Origin: Citrobacter sp. JGM124
Lineage (GTDB): Bacteria > Pseudomonadota > Gammaproteobacteria > Enterobacterales > Enterobacteriaceae
Reading direction: 5' to 3'
Assembly: GCF_018257795.1 (NCBI RefSeq)
Contig: NZ_JAERJD010000002.1
Coordinates: 310,001 to 374,000 of the forward strand
Length of the DNA stretch: 64,000 bases
Shown: in pieces, positions 1-7,900 of the stretch
How positions within the stretch are numbered: the first letter of the stretch is position 1
Layout of the letters: each line of letters opens with the position of its first letter
Notes under the pieces: model-generated
What the model was told of the DNA's origin: nothing
What the model saw: the letters and a program-made list of their open reading frames with translations, nothing else
The model's database searches: none
Made by a program: the position numbers and the translations under genes

Positions 1-237
1 ATGCTTACCCCTGCTGGGGTTCCATTATTATGGCCCTGCCGCTGGCGCTTTCGTTTCCCGATTATCAGGCCGCAAAAAGGGAACCAGCTGGAACGTGTAT
101 TATGCATGGCTCTATTCAGTTTTGCCGTCTGGATGCCTCATAATGTTCCAGAAAACCATGTTGTACGCTGGTCATCCCAAATGATTAATTCATTGCAGAC
201 AACCTTTAATAGTTTATTAAGCCAACGATTTGAGTGA
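1..237 (+). CDS. ydjM: YdjM family inner membrane protein, C-terminal fragment (cut by window edge)
   Basis: These 78 codons match my memory of the C-terminus of YdjM, a LexA-regulated membrane protein of the YdjM/YfhO-type metal-dependent hydrolase family. The segment LTPAGVPLLWPCRWRFR and the later VRWSSQMIN are characteristic. The first in-window ATG is an internal methionine, because E. coli YdjM runs to roughly 190 residues and the N-terminal metal-binding half would lie upstream of position 1. The next gene is tcyP, as in E. coli, which supports the call. Function is poorly known, so the symbol rests on sequence and synteny. Confidence 0.85.
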   Translation: MLTPAGVPLLWPCRWRFRFPIIRPQKGNQLERVLCMALFSFAVWMPHNVPENHVVRWSSQMINSLQTTFNSLLSQRFE

Positions 238-250
238 AAAATAAACTATC

Positions 251-283
251 ACTTTTGGGTATAATCAATTACTTTTGAGTATA
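251..283 (+). promoter_or_regulatory. Direct repeat in the tcyP promoter region
   Basis: ACTTTTGGGTATA (251-263) and ACTTTTGAGTATA (271-283) are direct repeats with one mismatch, offset by exactly 20 bp, so they lie on the same face of the helix. The first copy runs into TATAAT. In E. coli tcyP is activated by CysB, so tandem activator sites or duplicated promoter elements are both possible. The protein that binds is inferred, not seen. Confidence 0.4.
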
Positions 284-367
284 TAGCCGGCCATTTGCTT
301 CTGATAATATATCATGTAAATACAGCATGATATTCCGCTGTATAACAATAAATCAGGAGATATTGGG

Positions 368-1759
368 ATGAGCTTTCCGCTTATAGCGAACATTGCGGTG
401 TTCGTCGTTTTGCTATTGTTACTTGCGCAAAGCAGCAAGAAACAGTGGAGCCTGGCAAAAAAGGTTCTGGTCGGTTTAGTGATCGGCGTATTGTTTGGTT
501 TTGGGTTACACGTTATTTACGGTGCTGGCAGCCCGATAATCAAAGAGTCTATTCAGTGGTTTAATATTGTTGGTAATGGATATGTTCAGTTACTGCAAAT
601 GATCATCATGCCACTGGTCTTCGCCTCTATTTTGAGTGCGGTGGCAAAATTACATAATGCGTCGTCACTGGGTAAGATCAGTTTTCTGACCATAGGAACA
701 CTGCTGTTTACCACCCTGATTGCCGCATTGGTTGGTGTTCTGGTGACCAATCTGTTTGGTCTGACCGCATCAGGCCTGGTACAAGGCACAGCTGAGAATG
801 CTCGCCTGGCAGCCATTGAGTCTAATTACATCTCGAAAGTTTCTGACTTAACCTTACCACAGCTGATTCTGTCATTCGTGCCGAAGAATCCGTTTGCCGA
901 CCTGACGGGAGCCAACCCGACATCGATTATTAGTGTCGTCATTTTTGCTGCATTCCTTGGTATTGCCGCACTTAAACTGCTCAAAGATGATGCACCAAAA
1001 GGTGAACGCGCCTTAATGGCAATAGAAGTGATTCAGAGCTGGGTAATGAAACTGGTCCGTCTGGTGATGCAGCTGACACCTTACGGCGTTATGGCACTGA
1101 TGACCAAAATGGTTGCCAGTTCCAATATTGAAGATATTATTAAACTGGGCAGTTTCGTTGTAGCATCCTATCTTGGCCTGGGCATCATGTTTGTGGTTCA
1201 CGGATTACTGCTGGCCCTCACTGGTGTGAGTCCACTCAAATTCTTCCGTAAAGCAGGACCGTTACTGGCCTTTGCCTTCACGAGTCGTTCCAGCGCCGCC
1301 AGTATTCCATTGAATATTGAGACCCAGACGCGTCGCTTAGGTATCCCTGAATCTATCGCCAGTTTTTCTTCTTCTTTTGGTGCCACTATTGGTCAGAATG
1401 GTTGTGCCGGGCTGTACCCGGCAATGCTGGCGGTGATGGTTGCCCCTACGGTGGGAATTAACCCTTTAGACCCATTGTGGATTGCCACCCTGGTCGGTAT
1501 TGTCACTATCAGTTCTGCCGGTGTGGCCGGTGTTGGCGGGGGGGCGACTTTCGCAGCGCTGATTGTCTTACCTGCTATGGGGTTACCCGTTACGCTGGTC
1601 GCCTTACTGATCTCTGTTGAGCCATTAATTGATATGGGCAGAACCGCACTTAATGTAAGTGGCTCGATGACTGCGGGCACGATCACCAGTCAGTTAATGC
1701 GCCAGACAGATAAATCGATTCTTAACAGTGAAGATGATGTCGAACTGGTTCAGCGCTAA
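368..1759 (+). CDS. tcyP: L-cystine:proton/sodium symporter TcyP
   Basis: The 463-residue product has the same length as E. coli TcyP (YdjN) and belongs to the dicarboxylate/amino acid:cation symporter (DAACS, glutamate transporter-like) family. It is an inner membrane importer of L-cystine. Hydrophobic helices alternate along the chain. The C-terminal half carries the serine-rich [11 protein letters not shown] hairpin (about residue 302) and the [12 protein letters not shown] and GVAGVGGGA segments typical of the substrate site. The ATG has AGGAGA ten bases upstream. It follows ydjM as in E. coli and is probably monocistronic, ending in tandem hairpins. CysB control is expected from E. coli, not shown here. 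Confidence 0.95.
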   Translation: MSFPLIANIAVFVVLLLLLAQSSKKQWSLAKKVLVGLVIGVLFGFGLHVIYGAGSPIIKESIQWFNIVGNGYVQLLQMIIMPLVFASILSAVAKLHNASSLGKISFLTIGTLLFTTLIAALVGVLVTNLFGLTASGLVQGTAENARLAAIESNYISKVSDLTLPQLILSFVPKNPFADLTGANPTSIISVVIFAAFLGIAALKLLKDDAPKGERALMAIEVIQSWVMKLVRLVMQLTPYGVMALMTKMVASSNIEDIIKLGSFVVASYLGLGIMFVVHGLLLALTGVSPLKFFRKAGPLLAFAFTSRSSAASIPLNIETQTRRLGIPESIASFSSSFGATIGQNGCAGLYPAMLAVMVAPTVGINPLDPLWIATLVGIVTISSAGVAGVGGGATFAALIVLPAMGLPVTLVALLISVEPLIDMGRTALNVSGSMTAGTITSQLMRQTDKSILNSEDDVELVQR

Positions 1760-1784
1760 TTGGCATTCATCATGTTAAGTGGAA

Positions 1785-1864
1785 TGGTGGTTTTATAAGA
1801 ATAAAAGCCACCATATCTGAAACAGCCATTAATCCCCCCTGCCAATAGTGTATTGACAGGGGGG
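1785..1864. terminator. Tandem hairpins between convergent tcyP and the effector gene
   Basis: The first hairpin (1785-1796 with 1801-1813) pairs TGGTGG and TTTTAT with a single bulge. The second (1834-1847 with 1851-1864) is a 14-bp stem with one mismatch, built on CCCCCCTG/CAGGGGGG with a 3-base loop, followed by TTATTTAG on the plus strand. Lying between converging genes, the second can serve both strands. Confidence 0.75.
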
Positions 1865-1901
1865 TTATTTAGTATTTAAAAAAATCACTTTTTATCTTAA
1901 A

Positions 1902-2768
1902 TCAAACCATCTGTCGAAATTCGCTATTTAGCACCTGCATACTGTAGTGTTTAATAAAATTAAATTCAGGTTCATTAATGATGTCTGGTGGAATAATATC
2001 TAATACGCCGGGGGCATTCAGCACGGTGGCAATATCTTTTCTCAGACTGTTGATATTTGCATTGGGTGAATTGATATTAGCCATGATCCGCGCACCTGTT
2101 GTTGCTAATGAAATGGATTTAAAATATCCAACTTTAGCAATGATTTTATGCCTGCCGATAGTTTCCACTCTCACCTGCATCCTGTCTAACAGATCGATCA
2201 CCGAATGAAAATAATGGTTGTCCAGTAATTTTTTTTTCTGTTCGGCGGTAATACTTTCTGATACTAAAATGGCCTGATGCCTGACTGAAATGCTCTGCTG
2301 CTCTGGTGGTGCTGGCGGATATTCATTCATGCAGTCGTGCCAAACGTCGTCAGTTTCAGTGCAGTCATGCCAGTCATCATCCACTTCGTCACAATCGCTC
2401 CAATCATTCTGGGTTGTACGATGAATATCGTCAGTTCTGGGTCGCGAAAGAATGACCTCTTCATTAATTTTATAGATGTCGTTATCGTTATTTCTGTCGA
2501 TAATAAATCTATTCCTGCACCCTGGTGAAGCTAACTGCTTCAACTGAATAAACGTCTCTCTGATATCTTGTTCAGACATTTGAAACTGTTCATGATGGTA
2601 GAGCCGGTAGATACAGTTAAGTGCCTCATCCTGGCGAGTTGAACAAAAAAAGTGTTTGATTTTCTCCCATAGACTCATCTCTGGTGGTAATGCGTTTTCC
2701 TTTATATTATGTAATCGTTCAAGGCTAATTTCTGCATTGAGGAAACCACTTCCAACACTAAATGACAT
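1902..2768 (-). CDS. Type III secretion effector-like protein with SifA/SspH/SseI-type N-terminal translocation domain
   Basis: The 288-residue protein starts with the layout of Salmonella SPI-2 translocated effectors: a GSGFL segment at 6-10, LWEKIKHFFCST at 33-44 (the WEK-I/M-xx-FF signal of SifA, SspH2, SseI and SseJ), then an EAL helix, LKQLA at 76-80 and CRNRF at 84-88. Residues 121-150 form three 10-residue acidic repeats containing W-x-D-C. The C-terminal 130 residues are not recognised; there may be a weak resemblance to SopD2 around ITAEQKKKL. There is no signal peptide. AGGAG precedes the ATG. The gene is A+T-rich against its neighbours and sits in a slot that differs in E. coli (ydjO). 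No secretion genes lie in the window. The N-domain call is strong; the activity is unknown. Confidence 0.8.
   Translation of the reverse strand: MSFSVGSGFLNAEISLERLHNIKENALPPEMSLWEKIKHFFCSTRQDEALNCIYRLYHHEQFQMSEQDIRETFIQLKQLASPGCRNRFIIDRNNDNDIYKINEEVILSRPRTDDIHRTTQNDWSDCDEVDDDWHDCTETDDVWHDCMNEYPPAPPEQQSISVRHQAILVSESITAEQKKKLLDNHYFHSVIDLLDRMQVRVETIGRHKIIAKVGYFKSISLATTGARIMANINSPNANINSLRKDIATVLNAPGVLDIIPPDIINEPEFNFIKHYSMQVLNSEFRQMV
2319..2408 (-). repeat. Three tandem 30-bp units encoding acidic WxDC repeats
   Basis: Inside the effector-like gene, codons 121-150 encode NDWSDCDEVD, DDWHDCTETD and DVWHDCMNEY in exact 10-residue register. The DNA is related too: GCAGTCGTGCC and GCAGTCATGCC recur 30 bp apart on the plus strand. 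This suggests internal duplication followed by drift. Confidence 0.85.
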
Positions 2769-3176
2769 AGCTCTGCTCCTTGAAACAATATCACGTTATT
2801 ATCAATTATCGTCACAGATGTGTGATGGAGATAATATAGGTGGAGTCAGGGGGAATTACTTATTAAAATCGCCATTATCTGAATACTGATATCTCATACT
2901 GGTCCTGAAATTAAATATACTTCGCTGCGAATGTTATTTTTTAAAAAGTACAGCCAATGAGATGATTACATAATTCGCTCGTTCAATCTCCATATTCCTG
3001 GACGAGGTATTCTTATTATGGGTGAACAGGAAAACGGTGGGTCAATACCCCACCCTCAGCATTGCCTGAATAATCAAAACAACAGTTAGACAAAGGGAAT
3101 GGTAATAAAGAATCAATGCATCTGACGAGCACTTACTGCATTAACGCTATTTTCTGACAGTAACCCGTATGGGTAA
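2769..3176. other. Intergenic region between cedA and the effector gene
   Basis: This A+T-rich stretch carries the likely promoter of the minus-strand effector gene (TATATTAT lies about 70 bases before its ATG on that strand). I see no convincing ORF and could not identify an SsrB or PhoP operator by eye. The far end holds the cedA terminator listed separately. Confidence 0.4.
3036..3054 (-). terminator. Terminator downstream of cedA
   Basis: GGTGGG and CCCACC form a 6-bp stem with a 7-base loop. On the minus strand it is followed by GTTTTCC. The tract is short, so efficiency is uncertain. Confidence 0.5.
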
Positions 3177-3416
3177 TTACCAGTCCTCGCCATCCTGCCT
3201 TGTCTGATTAGCCCAGCGTTGTGCTGATTCGGGATACGCAAAAACAGGGGACTGTTTGAACGTATCCCCCAACAATACAAAGGCCACATACTGCCCCCGT
3301 ATTTGATACACATCTTGATACCCTTCCAGCCGCTGTGCATGAACTGGCGGGCTGGGTTCAACTCGTGGCTTGTAGCTAATAACTGGGCGAGTGCTTGCCT
3401 GGCGTAGTGGTTTCAT
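3177..3416 (-). CDS. cedA: Cell division modulator CedA
   Basis: The 79-residue product beginning MKPLRQ aligns along its length with E. coli CedA (about 80 residues). It shares PRVEPSPP near residue 18, GQYVAFVL in the middle and PESAQRWANQ near the end. CedA is a small basic protein that promotes division after over-replication and has been reported to bind RNA polymerase and DNA. The frame stays open to an ATG at 3452, but family alignment favours 3416. Neither start has a strong Shine-Dalgarno. In E. coli cedA lies between ydjO and katE; here katE and the chb operon are missing and osmE follows directly. Confidence 0.88.
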   Translation of the reverse strand: MKPLRQASTRPVISYKPRVEPSPPVHAQRLEGYQDVYQIRGQYVAFVLLGDTFKQSPVFAYPESAQRWANQTRQDGEDW

Positions 3417-3581
3417 AAGTAACAATGATTTAATAAGTTCAGGAAACGACATGGCTATAATACCGGGAAATGAGCCGTCCTTGAAGTGCGGTGTCTCAAT
3501 ACATTTTCTGCGTGATGCGCCTTACCCGATCATGCCAGGAATAATCACATGGTTTCACGCTACAGTCAGAGTGGCGGGCAC

Positions 3582-3606
3582 AAAAAAGGCCACCCACTGG
3601 GTGACC
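3582..3606 (-). terminator. Rho-independent terminator of osmE
   Basis: On the minus strand GGTCACCC pairs with GGGTGGCC (8 bp, one G-U wobble, 3-base loop), followed by six T. It lies about 20 bases after the osmE stop. Confidence 0.88.
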
Positions 3607-3626
3607 GTTGTCGCGTATTTCGGGGA

Positions 3627-3965
3627 CTACTTTTTCGCCTGTGGATCAGTGTCATATTCAGCACAGGTCTGATAGCCTGAGTTCATCACATGCCCGGTAT
3701 CATTCAGCGCGACAAAGTAGGTATCAATCTTGCCGTTACGTTCACCAAGGATATACGTCTGACAAGACCCCCGGGCATGAGTCAGTGTCACCTCTGATGC
3801 AGGTTTCCCTGCAAGTTGCAGGACTTGATCACGGCTCATGCCTTTTTTCACATCTTTGACCACCGGTTCCGTGACTAAGTCTTTGGTACGATCATAGGCC
3901 GTACACCCTGCCAGCAGGCTAACCAATGCAGCACTTGCGATCAAAGCAGCAAATTTCTTGTTCAT
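3627..3965 (-). CDS. osmE: Osmotically inducible lipoprotein OsmE
   Basis: The 112 residues equal E. coli OsmE in length. A short hydrophobic signal ends in the lipobox LLAGC with the lipidated cysteine at residue 21. The rest is a SmpA/OmlA (BamE-like) fold with [21 protein letters not shown] and the C-terminal [14 protein letters not shown]. It should be an inner-leaflet or outer membrane lipoprotein induced by high osmolarity, sigma-S dependent in E. coli. It is divergent from nadE, as in E. coli, with 261 bases of shared promoter DNA, and has its own terminator. Confidence 0.95.
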   Translation of the reverse strand: MNKKFAALIASAALVSLLAGCTAYDRTKDLVTEPVVKDVKKGMSRDQVLQLAGKPASEVTLTHARGSCQTYILGERNGKIDTYFVALNDTGHVMNSGYQTCAEYDTDPQAKK

Positions 3966-4108
3966 GATATGTCCTTATTCTGTTGGTCTGTTACGTAAAA
4001 ACTGCTTATTAGCCTGGAATAGAAAAGGCTATTTTTCAACTTATTGGTGCTGATAAGTATAAATTCCGTGCACAACATATAAGTTTTCGTTCTGAAACAT
4101 ATTAAAAA

Positions 4109-4226
4109 TAACGCCGAGGGGCGGCGTTAACCGCTTGCAGCTTGTCGTTTTAGTGACAAACAGGTAGCTTTACTGTTCGGAGGTTTATACCTGCACGTTG
4201 CAGGTAATCCGCAACCGGAGGTATTA
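4109..4226 (+). promoter_or_regulatory. Structured leader of nadE with two Shine-Dalgarno sequences
   Basis: A perfect hairpin (TAACGCCG/CGGCGTTA, 4109-4129) is followed by GGAGGT at 4179-4184, an 8-bp perfect hairpin TACCTGCA-CGT-TGCAGGTA at 4188-4206, and a second GGAGGT at 4217-4222 that serves the nadE ATG. ATACCT at 4187-4192 could instead pair with AGGTAT of the real Shine-Dalgarno, so two mutually exclusive folds are possible. Regulation is inferred. Confidence 0.4.
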
Positions 4227-5054
4227 ATGAGTCTGCAACAGACAATTATTCAGGCATTAGGGGTTAAGCCAGAGATAGATAGCGCCCAAGAGATCCGTCT
4301 GAGCGTGAACTTCTTAAAGTCCTACTTGACCACCTATCCGTTTATCAAATCACTGGTGCTTGGTATCAGTGGCGGTCAGGACTCAACCCTTACCGGTAAA
4401 CTTTGCCAGATAGCTATCAGTGAGCTGCGCGCTGAAACCGGGGACACTGGCTATCAATTCTTTGCGATACGTTTACCTTTTGGTATCCAGGCTGATGAAA
4501 GCGACTGCCAGGATGCCATCAATTTTATCCAGCCCGATAACGTACTGACGGTCAATATCAAAGCCGCCGTTCTCGCCAGTGAACAGGCGCTACGCGATGC
4601 AGGTATTGAGCTGAGTGATTTTGCGCGAGGCAATGAAAAAGCCCGTGAACGAATGAAAGCGCAATACAGCATTGCCAGTATGAAACAAGGTGTGGTGGTC
4701 GGAACTGACCATGCCGCAGAAGCCATTACCGGCTTTTATACCAAATATGGCGATGGGGGCACCGATATCAATCCCATTTTCCGCCTGAATAAACGCCAGG
4801 GTAAAACCCTGCTGAAAACATTGCTCTGCCCGGAGCACCTCTACTTAAAAACGCCCACGGCTGATTTGGAAGATGACAGACCCTCACTGCCTGATGAAGT
4901 GGCCCTGGGTGTCACCTATCAACAGATCGATGATTACCTGGAAGGTAAGCAACTGGATGCAGCCAGTCAAAAAACTATTGAAAACTGGTATCTGAAAACG
5001 GAACATAAGCGCCGTTTGCCCATCACCGTTTTTGATGATTTTTGGAAGAAATAA
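4227..5054 (+). CDS. nadE: NH3-dependent NAD(+) synthetase NadE
   Basis: The 275-residue product matches E. coli NadE in length. It catalyses the last step of NAD synthesis, ATP-dependent amidation of deamido-NAD using ammonia, in the cytoplasm. The PP-loop ATP pyrophosphatase motif SGGQDS is at residues 48-53, followed by the [19 protein letters not shown] segment and the [11 protein letters not shown] lid region. There is no glutaminase domain, so it is the ammonia-dependent form. GGAGGT lies only 4 bases before the ATG. It stands alone, divergent from osmE, and ends at a hairpin. Confidence 0.97.
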   Translation: MSLQQTIIQALGVKPEIDSAQEIRLSVNFLKSYLTTYPFIKSLVLGISGGQDSTLTGKLCQIAISELRAETGDTGYQFFAIRLPFGIQADESDCQDAINFIQPDNVLTVNIKAAVLASEQALRDAGIELSDFARGNEKARERMKAQYSIASMKQGVVVGTDHAAEAITGFYTKYGDGGTDINPIFRLNKRQGKTLLKTLLCPEHLYLKTPTADLEDDRPSLPDEVALGVTYQQIDDYLEGKQLDAASQKTIENWYLKTEHKRRLPITVFDDFWKK

Positions 5055-5063
5055 ATTTTCTGT

Positions 5064-5093
5064 TTGCCCAAGTCTGTTATCAGCCTTGGGCAA
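5064..5093 (+). terminator. Hairpin downstream of nadE
   Basis: TTGCCCAAG and CTTGGGCAA form a perfect 9-bp stem with a 12-base loop just past the nadE stop. There is no clear T-run after it, so it may act as a weak terminator or as 3'-end protection. Confidence 0.5.
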
Positions 5094-5224
5094 CCTTCAT
5101 CTGAATAACCGATATCCCCCCCAGTGTTCTGGTAACCGGCTCCGTGAATACGGGGCAGTTAAAATACAGAAAAAAACGTCTGTGCGGTGTCCGTTCTGCC
5201 TTACTGGTTGTTTTAGAGATAATT

Positions 5225-6139
5225 ATGAGCTCATCTTCTCGTTCCACGGCGATTGGTCTGATCGCTATTCTGTTGTGGAGTACGTCAGTCGGTCTGCTAC
5301 GCAGCATCAGTGAACACTTTGGTGCAACTGGTGGTGCTGCATTGATTTATACGGTCAGTGCCATCTGCCTGTCTGTTTCCCAGGGACTGCCAAAAATCAG
5401 CATAATCCCACGGCGTTATTTATGGTCTGGTGGGATCCTCTTTGTCTGTTATGAGATCTGCTTCGCTCTGGCTATAGGTTTGGCCGAAACGCGAGCTCAG
5501 GCACTGGAGCTGGGATTAATTAATTATCTCTGGCCCTGCCTGACCATTGTGATGTCGCTGTTTATTAATGGTCAGCGTAGTCGTGTCTGGCTCTGGCCCG
5601 GACTGATACTGACCCTCGCAGGCGTTATGCTGGTGATGCAGGATAGCGGCGGCGGTTCCCTGCCAGCAATGTGGCACAATATTGAACGCAACCCACTGCC
5701 TTATAGTTTAGCCTTTACGGCGGCAATCGCCTGGGCGTTGTACTGTAATCTGACACGCCGTATTAGCGAGGGTCACAGTGGCGTTAACTTATTCTTTTGC
5801 GCCACAGCCATCGTGTTATGGATAAAATATTCCGTGACTCAACAGCCCCCTATTAGCTTTTCTGTCAGCGCAACACTCCAGTTACTGTTTATGGGGATTT
5901 CAACGGCAGTGGCTTACTCTGCATGGAACCTGGGAATACAGCGGGGCAATATGACATTGCTGGCAACAACATCCTATTTTACCCCGGTGAGTTCGGCGCT
6001 CATCGCCAGTCTGTGGCTTGGTCTGCGCCCTGGATTGCCATTCTGGCAAGGGGTTATGATGGTGGTGGGCGGATCACTGATTTGCTGGCTGGCAACGCGC
6101 AATTACAGTGCATCACCCAGTCAGCCCCAGGAGCCATAA
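5225..6139 (+). CDS. yddG: Aromatic amino acid exporter YddG-like (DMT superfamily)
   Basis: The 304-residue protein resembles E. coli YddG, an inner membrane exporter of aromatic amino acids with two EamA repeats and ten helices. Shared landmarks are LIAILLWSTSVGL at the start, YEICFALAIG, the NYLWPCLTI helix, AYSAWNLGI, TSYFTPV and GGSLICWLATR near the end. The start chosen is the ATG at 5225, whose product aligns with YddG; 27 upstream codons in frame are not conserved. In E. coli yddG lies elsewhere, so here it is relocated or part of a variable slot between nadE and ves. The paralogue could differ in substrate. Confidence 0.82.
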   Translation: MSSSSRSTAIGLIAILLWSTSVGLLRSISEHFGATGGAALIYTVSAICLSVSQGLPKISIIPRRYLWSGGILFVCYEICFALAIGLAETRAQALELGLINYLWPCLTIVMSLFINGQRSRVWLWPGLILTLAGVMLVMQDSGGGSLPAMWHNIERNPLPYSLAFTAAIAWALYCNLTRRISEGHSGVNLFFCATAIVLWIKYSVTQQPPISFSVSATLQLLFMGISTAVAYSAWNLGIQRGNMTLLATTSYFTPVSSALIASLWLGLRPGLPFWQGVMMVVGGSLICWLATRNYSASPSQPQEP

Positions 6140-6292
6140 CAACACCAGCTGATTTAACCCGTGGGGATTTATTATGTGCCGGGTATCGGGTATTTTTCTG
6201 GCCGCCACTCTGTAGTCCTGTTGATGACGGGGTGAGAGTGGCCGCTGATTAACGCCGGTGAGGGTCTCTGGCGTGCTGCCGGGGCATGGCCA

Positions 6293-6838
6293 TTAAAGAT
6301 AGGTTATTTCATTAAACAGTAGTTGCCCTTCGCTCTTCAGTAAACGCAGTGTATGGCTCCCCTCTCCCCACCAGGCCCCCTGATCCCGCCTTAATAGCTT
6401 ATCTCCCAGCTGCCATTCGCCACTGAGGACAAAAATAACGCCACCACGTGAGGCCGTCGTTTTAAATGTGCGGTCTGCAACCCTGACTCGCGCCCGGCAA
6501 CGGTCACGGCGCGTCATAATATTAAAATCAAGCGACATCCCCTGATTCAGCTCTGCTTTTACAGGCTGTTCACCCGCAAAAGCAAAGGGCTGATATCGCT
6601 TCAATGTATGACGGAATGCGCTCCCCCCATCAAGCACGACCTCACTGCCCTCCAGCATGGTGATGACGCGATCAATCTGAGGGATAACAGTGAATTCGCC
6701 ACTGCTGGCAATAGAAGCAATACTGGCACGCCAGTTAAAATCTTTTCCCGTGGCGGGAAAGCAGCAAATTTCCCGGGTTTCTCCGGCACCATTGCGCCAA
6801 AGGCTAACCGGTACTTTTTGTAGGTCAAAAAAATCCAT
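6293..6838 (-). CDS. ves: Ves/HutD family cupin protein
   Basis: The 181-residue product aligns with E. coli Ves (HutD family, cupin fold): [15 protein letters not shown] near the start, the [10 protein letters not shown] segment, LDFNIMTR, and [14 protein letters not shown] near the end. Ves is cold- and stress-associated with no established reaction. Two ATG codons stand side by side (6839-6841 and 6836-6838); AGGAG is 2 bases from the first and 5 from the second, so the second is preferred. The long upstream extension in frame is not conserved. It sits before spy, as in E. coli. Confidence 0.9.
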   Translation of the reverse strand: MDFFDLQKVPVSLWRNGAGETREICCFPATGKDFNWRASIASIASSGEFTVIPQIDRVITMLEGSEVVLDGGSAFRHTLKRYQPFAFAGEQPVKAELNQGMSLDFNIMTRRDRCRARVRVADRTFKTTASRGGVIFVLSGEWQLGDKLLRRDQGAWWGEGSHTLRLLKSEGQLLFNEITYL

Positions 6839-7104
6839 CATCACTCCTGGTGAATATCCTTTAATGAGCAAGGCTATAATCATGTTTATCGGCAGGTGTG
6901 AATTTTTTATTATGGCCGCCAACCGCGGCACCATGCCGTTATTATTTATAATTATTGCAAACTGTACCAACTTATAATGCCAGATATTGGCAAGGTGAGA
7001 AACCCGCGAACCGACCATTGCTGATAAGTATCAGTATCTGGCGGAATGTCATGTCAACTGGGTAGGGAAAGCACAGGAAAAGAGCGGAACTACAGGAGCA
7101 GAAT

Positions 7105-7161
7105 GAAAAAACCGCCACGGCTGTCCACAGCAAACTTCGCGGCGTGGACAGCAGTGACGGT
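7105..7161 (-). terminator. Strong terminator of spy
   Basis: Arms 7111-7128 and 7144-7161 are 18 bp each with two mismatches (core GCTGTCCAC/GTGGACAGC). On the minus strand the hairpin is followed by six T. It lies 22 bases after the spy stop. Confidence 0.9.
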
Positions 7162-7183
7162 CTTAAATTTTGTCAGTTTGTTG

Positions 7184-7651
7184 TTACTGTGGTGGCATTT
7201 TATCCTGACGCTGAGAACTTTCTTTCAGATGTTTCTCAAACTTGTCATTGAACAGCTTTTTCTGCTCAGGGGTCAGAATGTTATAGATTTTATTCTGAGT
7301 CTCAAGGTGTGATAACGTTCTGGTTTTATAATTCTCAGACATTTTATCCACCTGAGCCTGGGCTTTCGCTTTGTCAAAGCTGTCACTGGCCACCAAATCA
7401 TGCAGGGCCCGTTTTTCATCTTTCCGGGCGTCCTTCATCTGCCCATGCTTTTCCTGCATGATTGTGCGAATTTGTTGTTTTTGTGCATCAGTCAGATTCA
7501 GCCCTTTAAACATATGTTCATGGCCACCGTCACGCCCACCTTTATGATGCATTGGCGCACCTTCTGGCGGCATGTTATCCGCTGCATGTGCCAGATTAAC
7601 GGCTCCCAGAGCCAGGGTCGATGCCATAAAGATAGCGGTTAACTTTTTCAT
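7184..7651 (-). CDS. spy: Periplasmic chaperone Spy
   Basis: The 155-residue product has a typical signal peptide ending ANLAHAAD (about residue 24) and the two LTxxQ motifs of the CpxP/Spy family: LNLTDAQKQQI and ILTPEQKKLF. Spy is an ATP-independent periplasmic chaperone that dimerises into a cradle binding unfolded proteins. It is slightly shorter than the 161-residue E. coli protein. The N-terminal mature region is rich in His, Met and Gly. It lies after ves in the E. coli order. In E. coli CpxAR and BaeSR induce it. Confidence 0.95.
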   Translation of the reverse strand: MKKLTAIFMASTLALGAVNLAHAADNMPPEGAPMHHKGGRDGGHEHMFKGLNLTDAQKQQIRTIMQEKHGQMKDARKDEKRALHDLVASDSFDKAKAQAQVDKMSENYKTRTLSHLETQNKIYNILTPEQKKLFNDKFEKHLKESSQRQDKMPPQ

Positions 7652-7746
7652 CTTTTTATCCTTCTCGGTTCATTTATCTGTGCAGCATGATGCCGCTTGT
7701 CGAATATCATTCTAACGGATAAAGCGTCAGCAGAACGGAAGGCAAG

Positions 7747-7761
7747 GTAAAGCATTGAAAA
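7747..7761. promoter_or_regulatory. Possible CpxR-like box upstream of spy
   Basis: GTAAA-N5-GAAAA about 96 bases before the spy ATG resembles the CpxR consensus GTAAA-N5-GTAAA with one mismatch. E. coli spy is CpxR-dependent. Orientation and chance occurrence leave this weak. Confidence 0.25.
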
Positions 7762-7900
7762 TAAAAAACTAAATTCGGAAGAATTGTGAAGATAATAAGG
7801 ATAAAAAGGCAGATAATTGCAACAACATGCAGATAATCGTGGGTACACAAAGCGCGGCATTGTGCCGATAAAAACGCAATGGCGCATAATTTCACCATAC

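Noticed and set aside
1-237. A complete small gene starting at position 1
   Set aside because: Its sequence matches the C-terminal part of YdjM, so the methionine at position 1 is internal and the gene is cut by the window edge.
7103-7312. Plus-strand frame starting MKKPPRLSTANF with an AGGAG upstream
   Set aside because: It overlaps the spy terminator hairpin and the spy 3' end in antisense; its sequence is explained by those features.
7707-7898. 63-codon hydrophobic frame between astE and spy on the minus strand
   Set aside because: It starts 2 bases after the astE stop without a Shine-Dalgarno, has no family resemblance and covers the spy promoter region.
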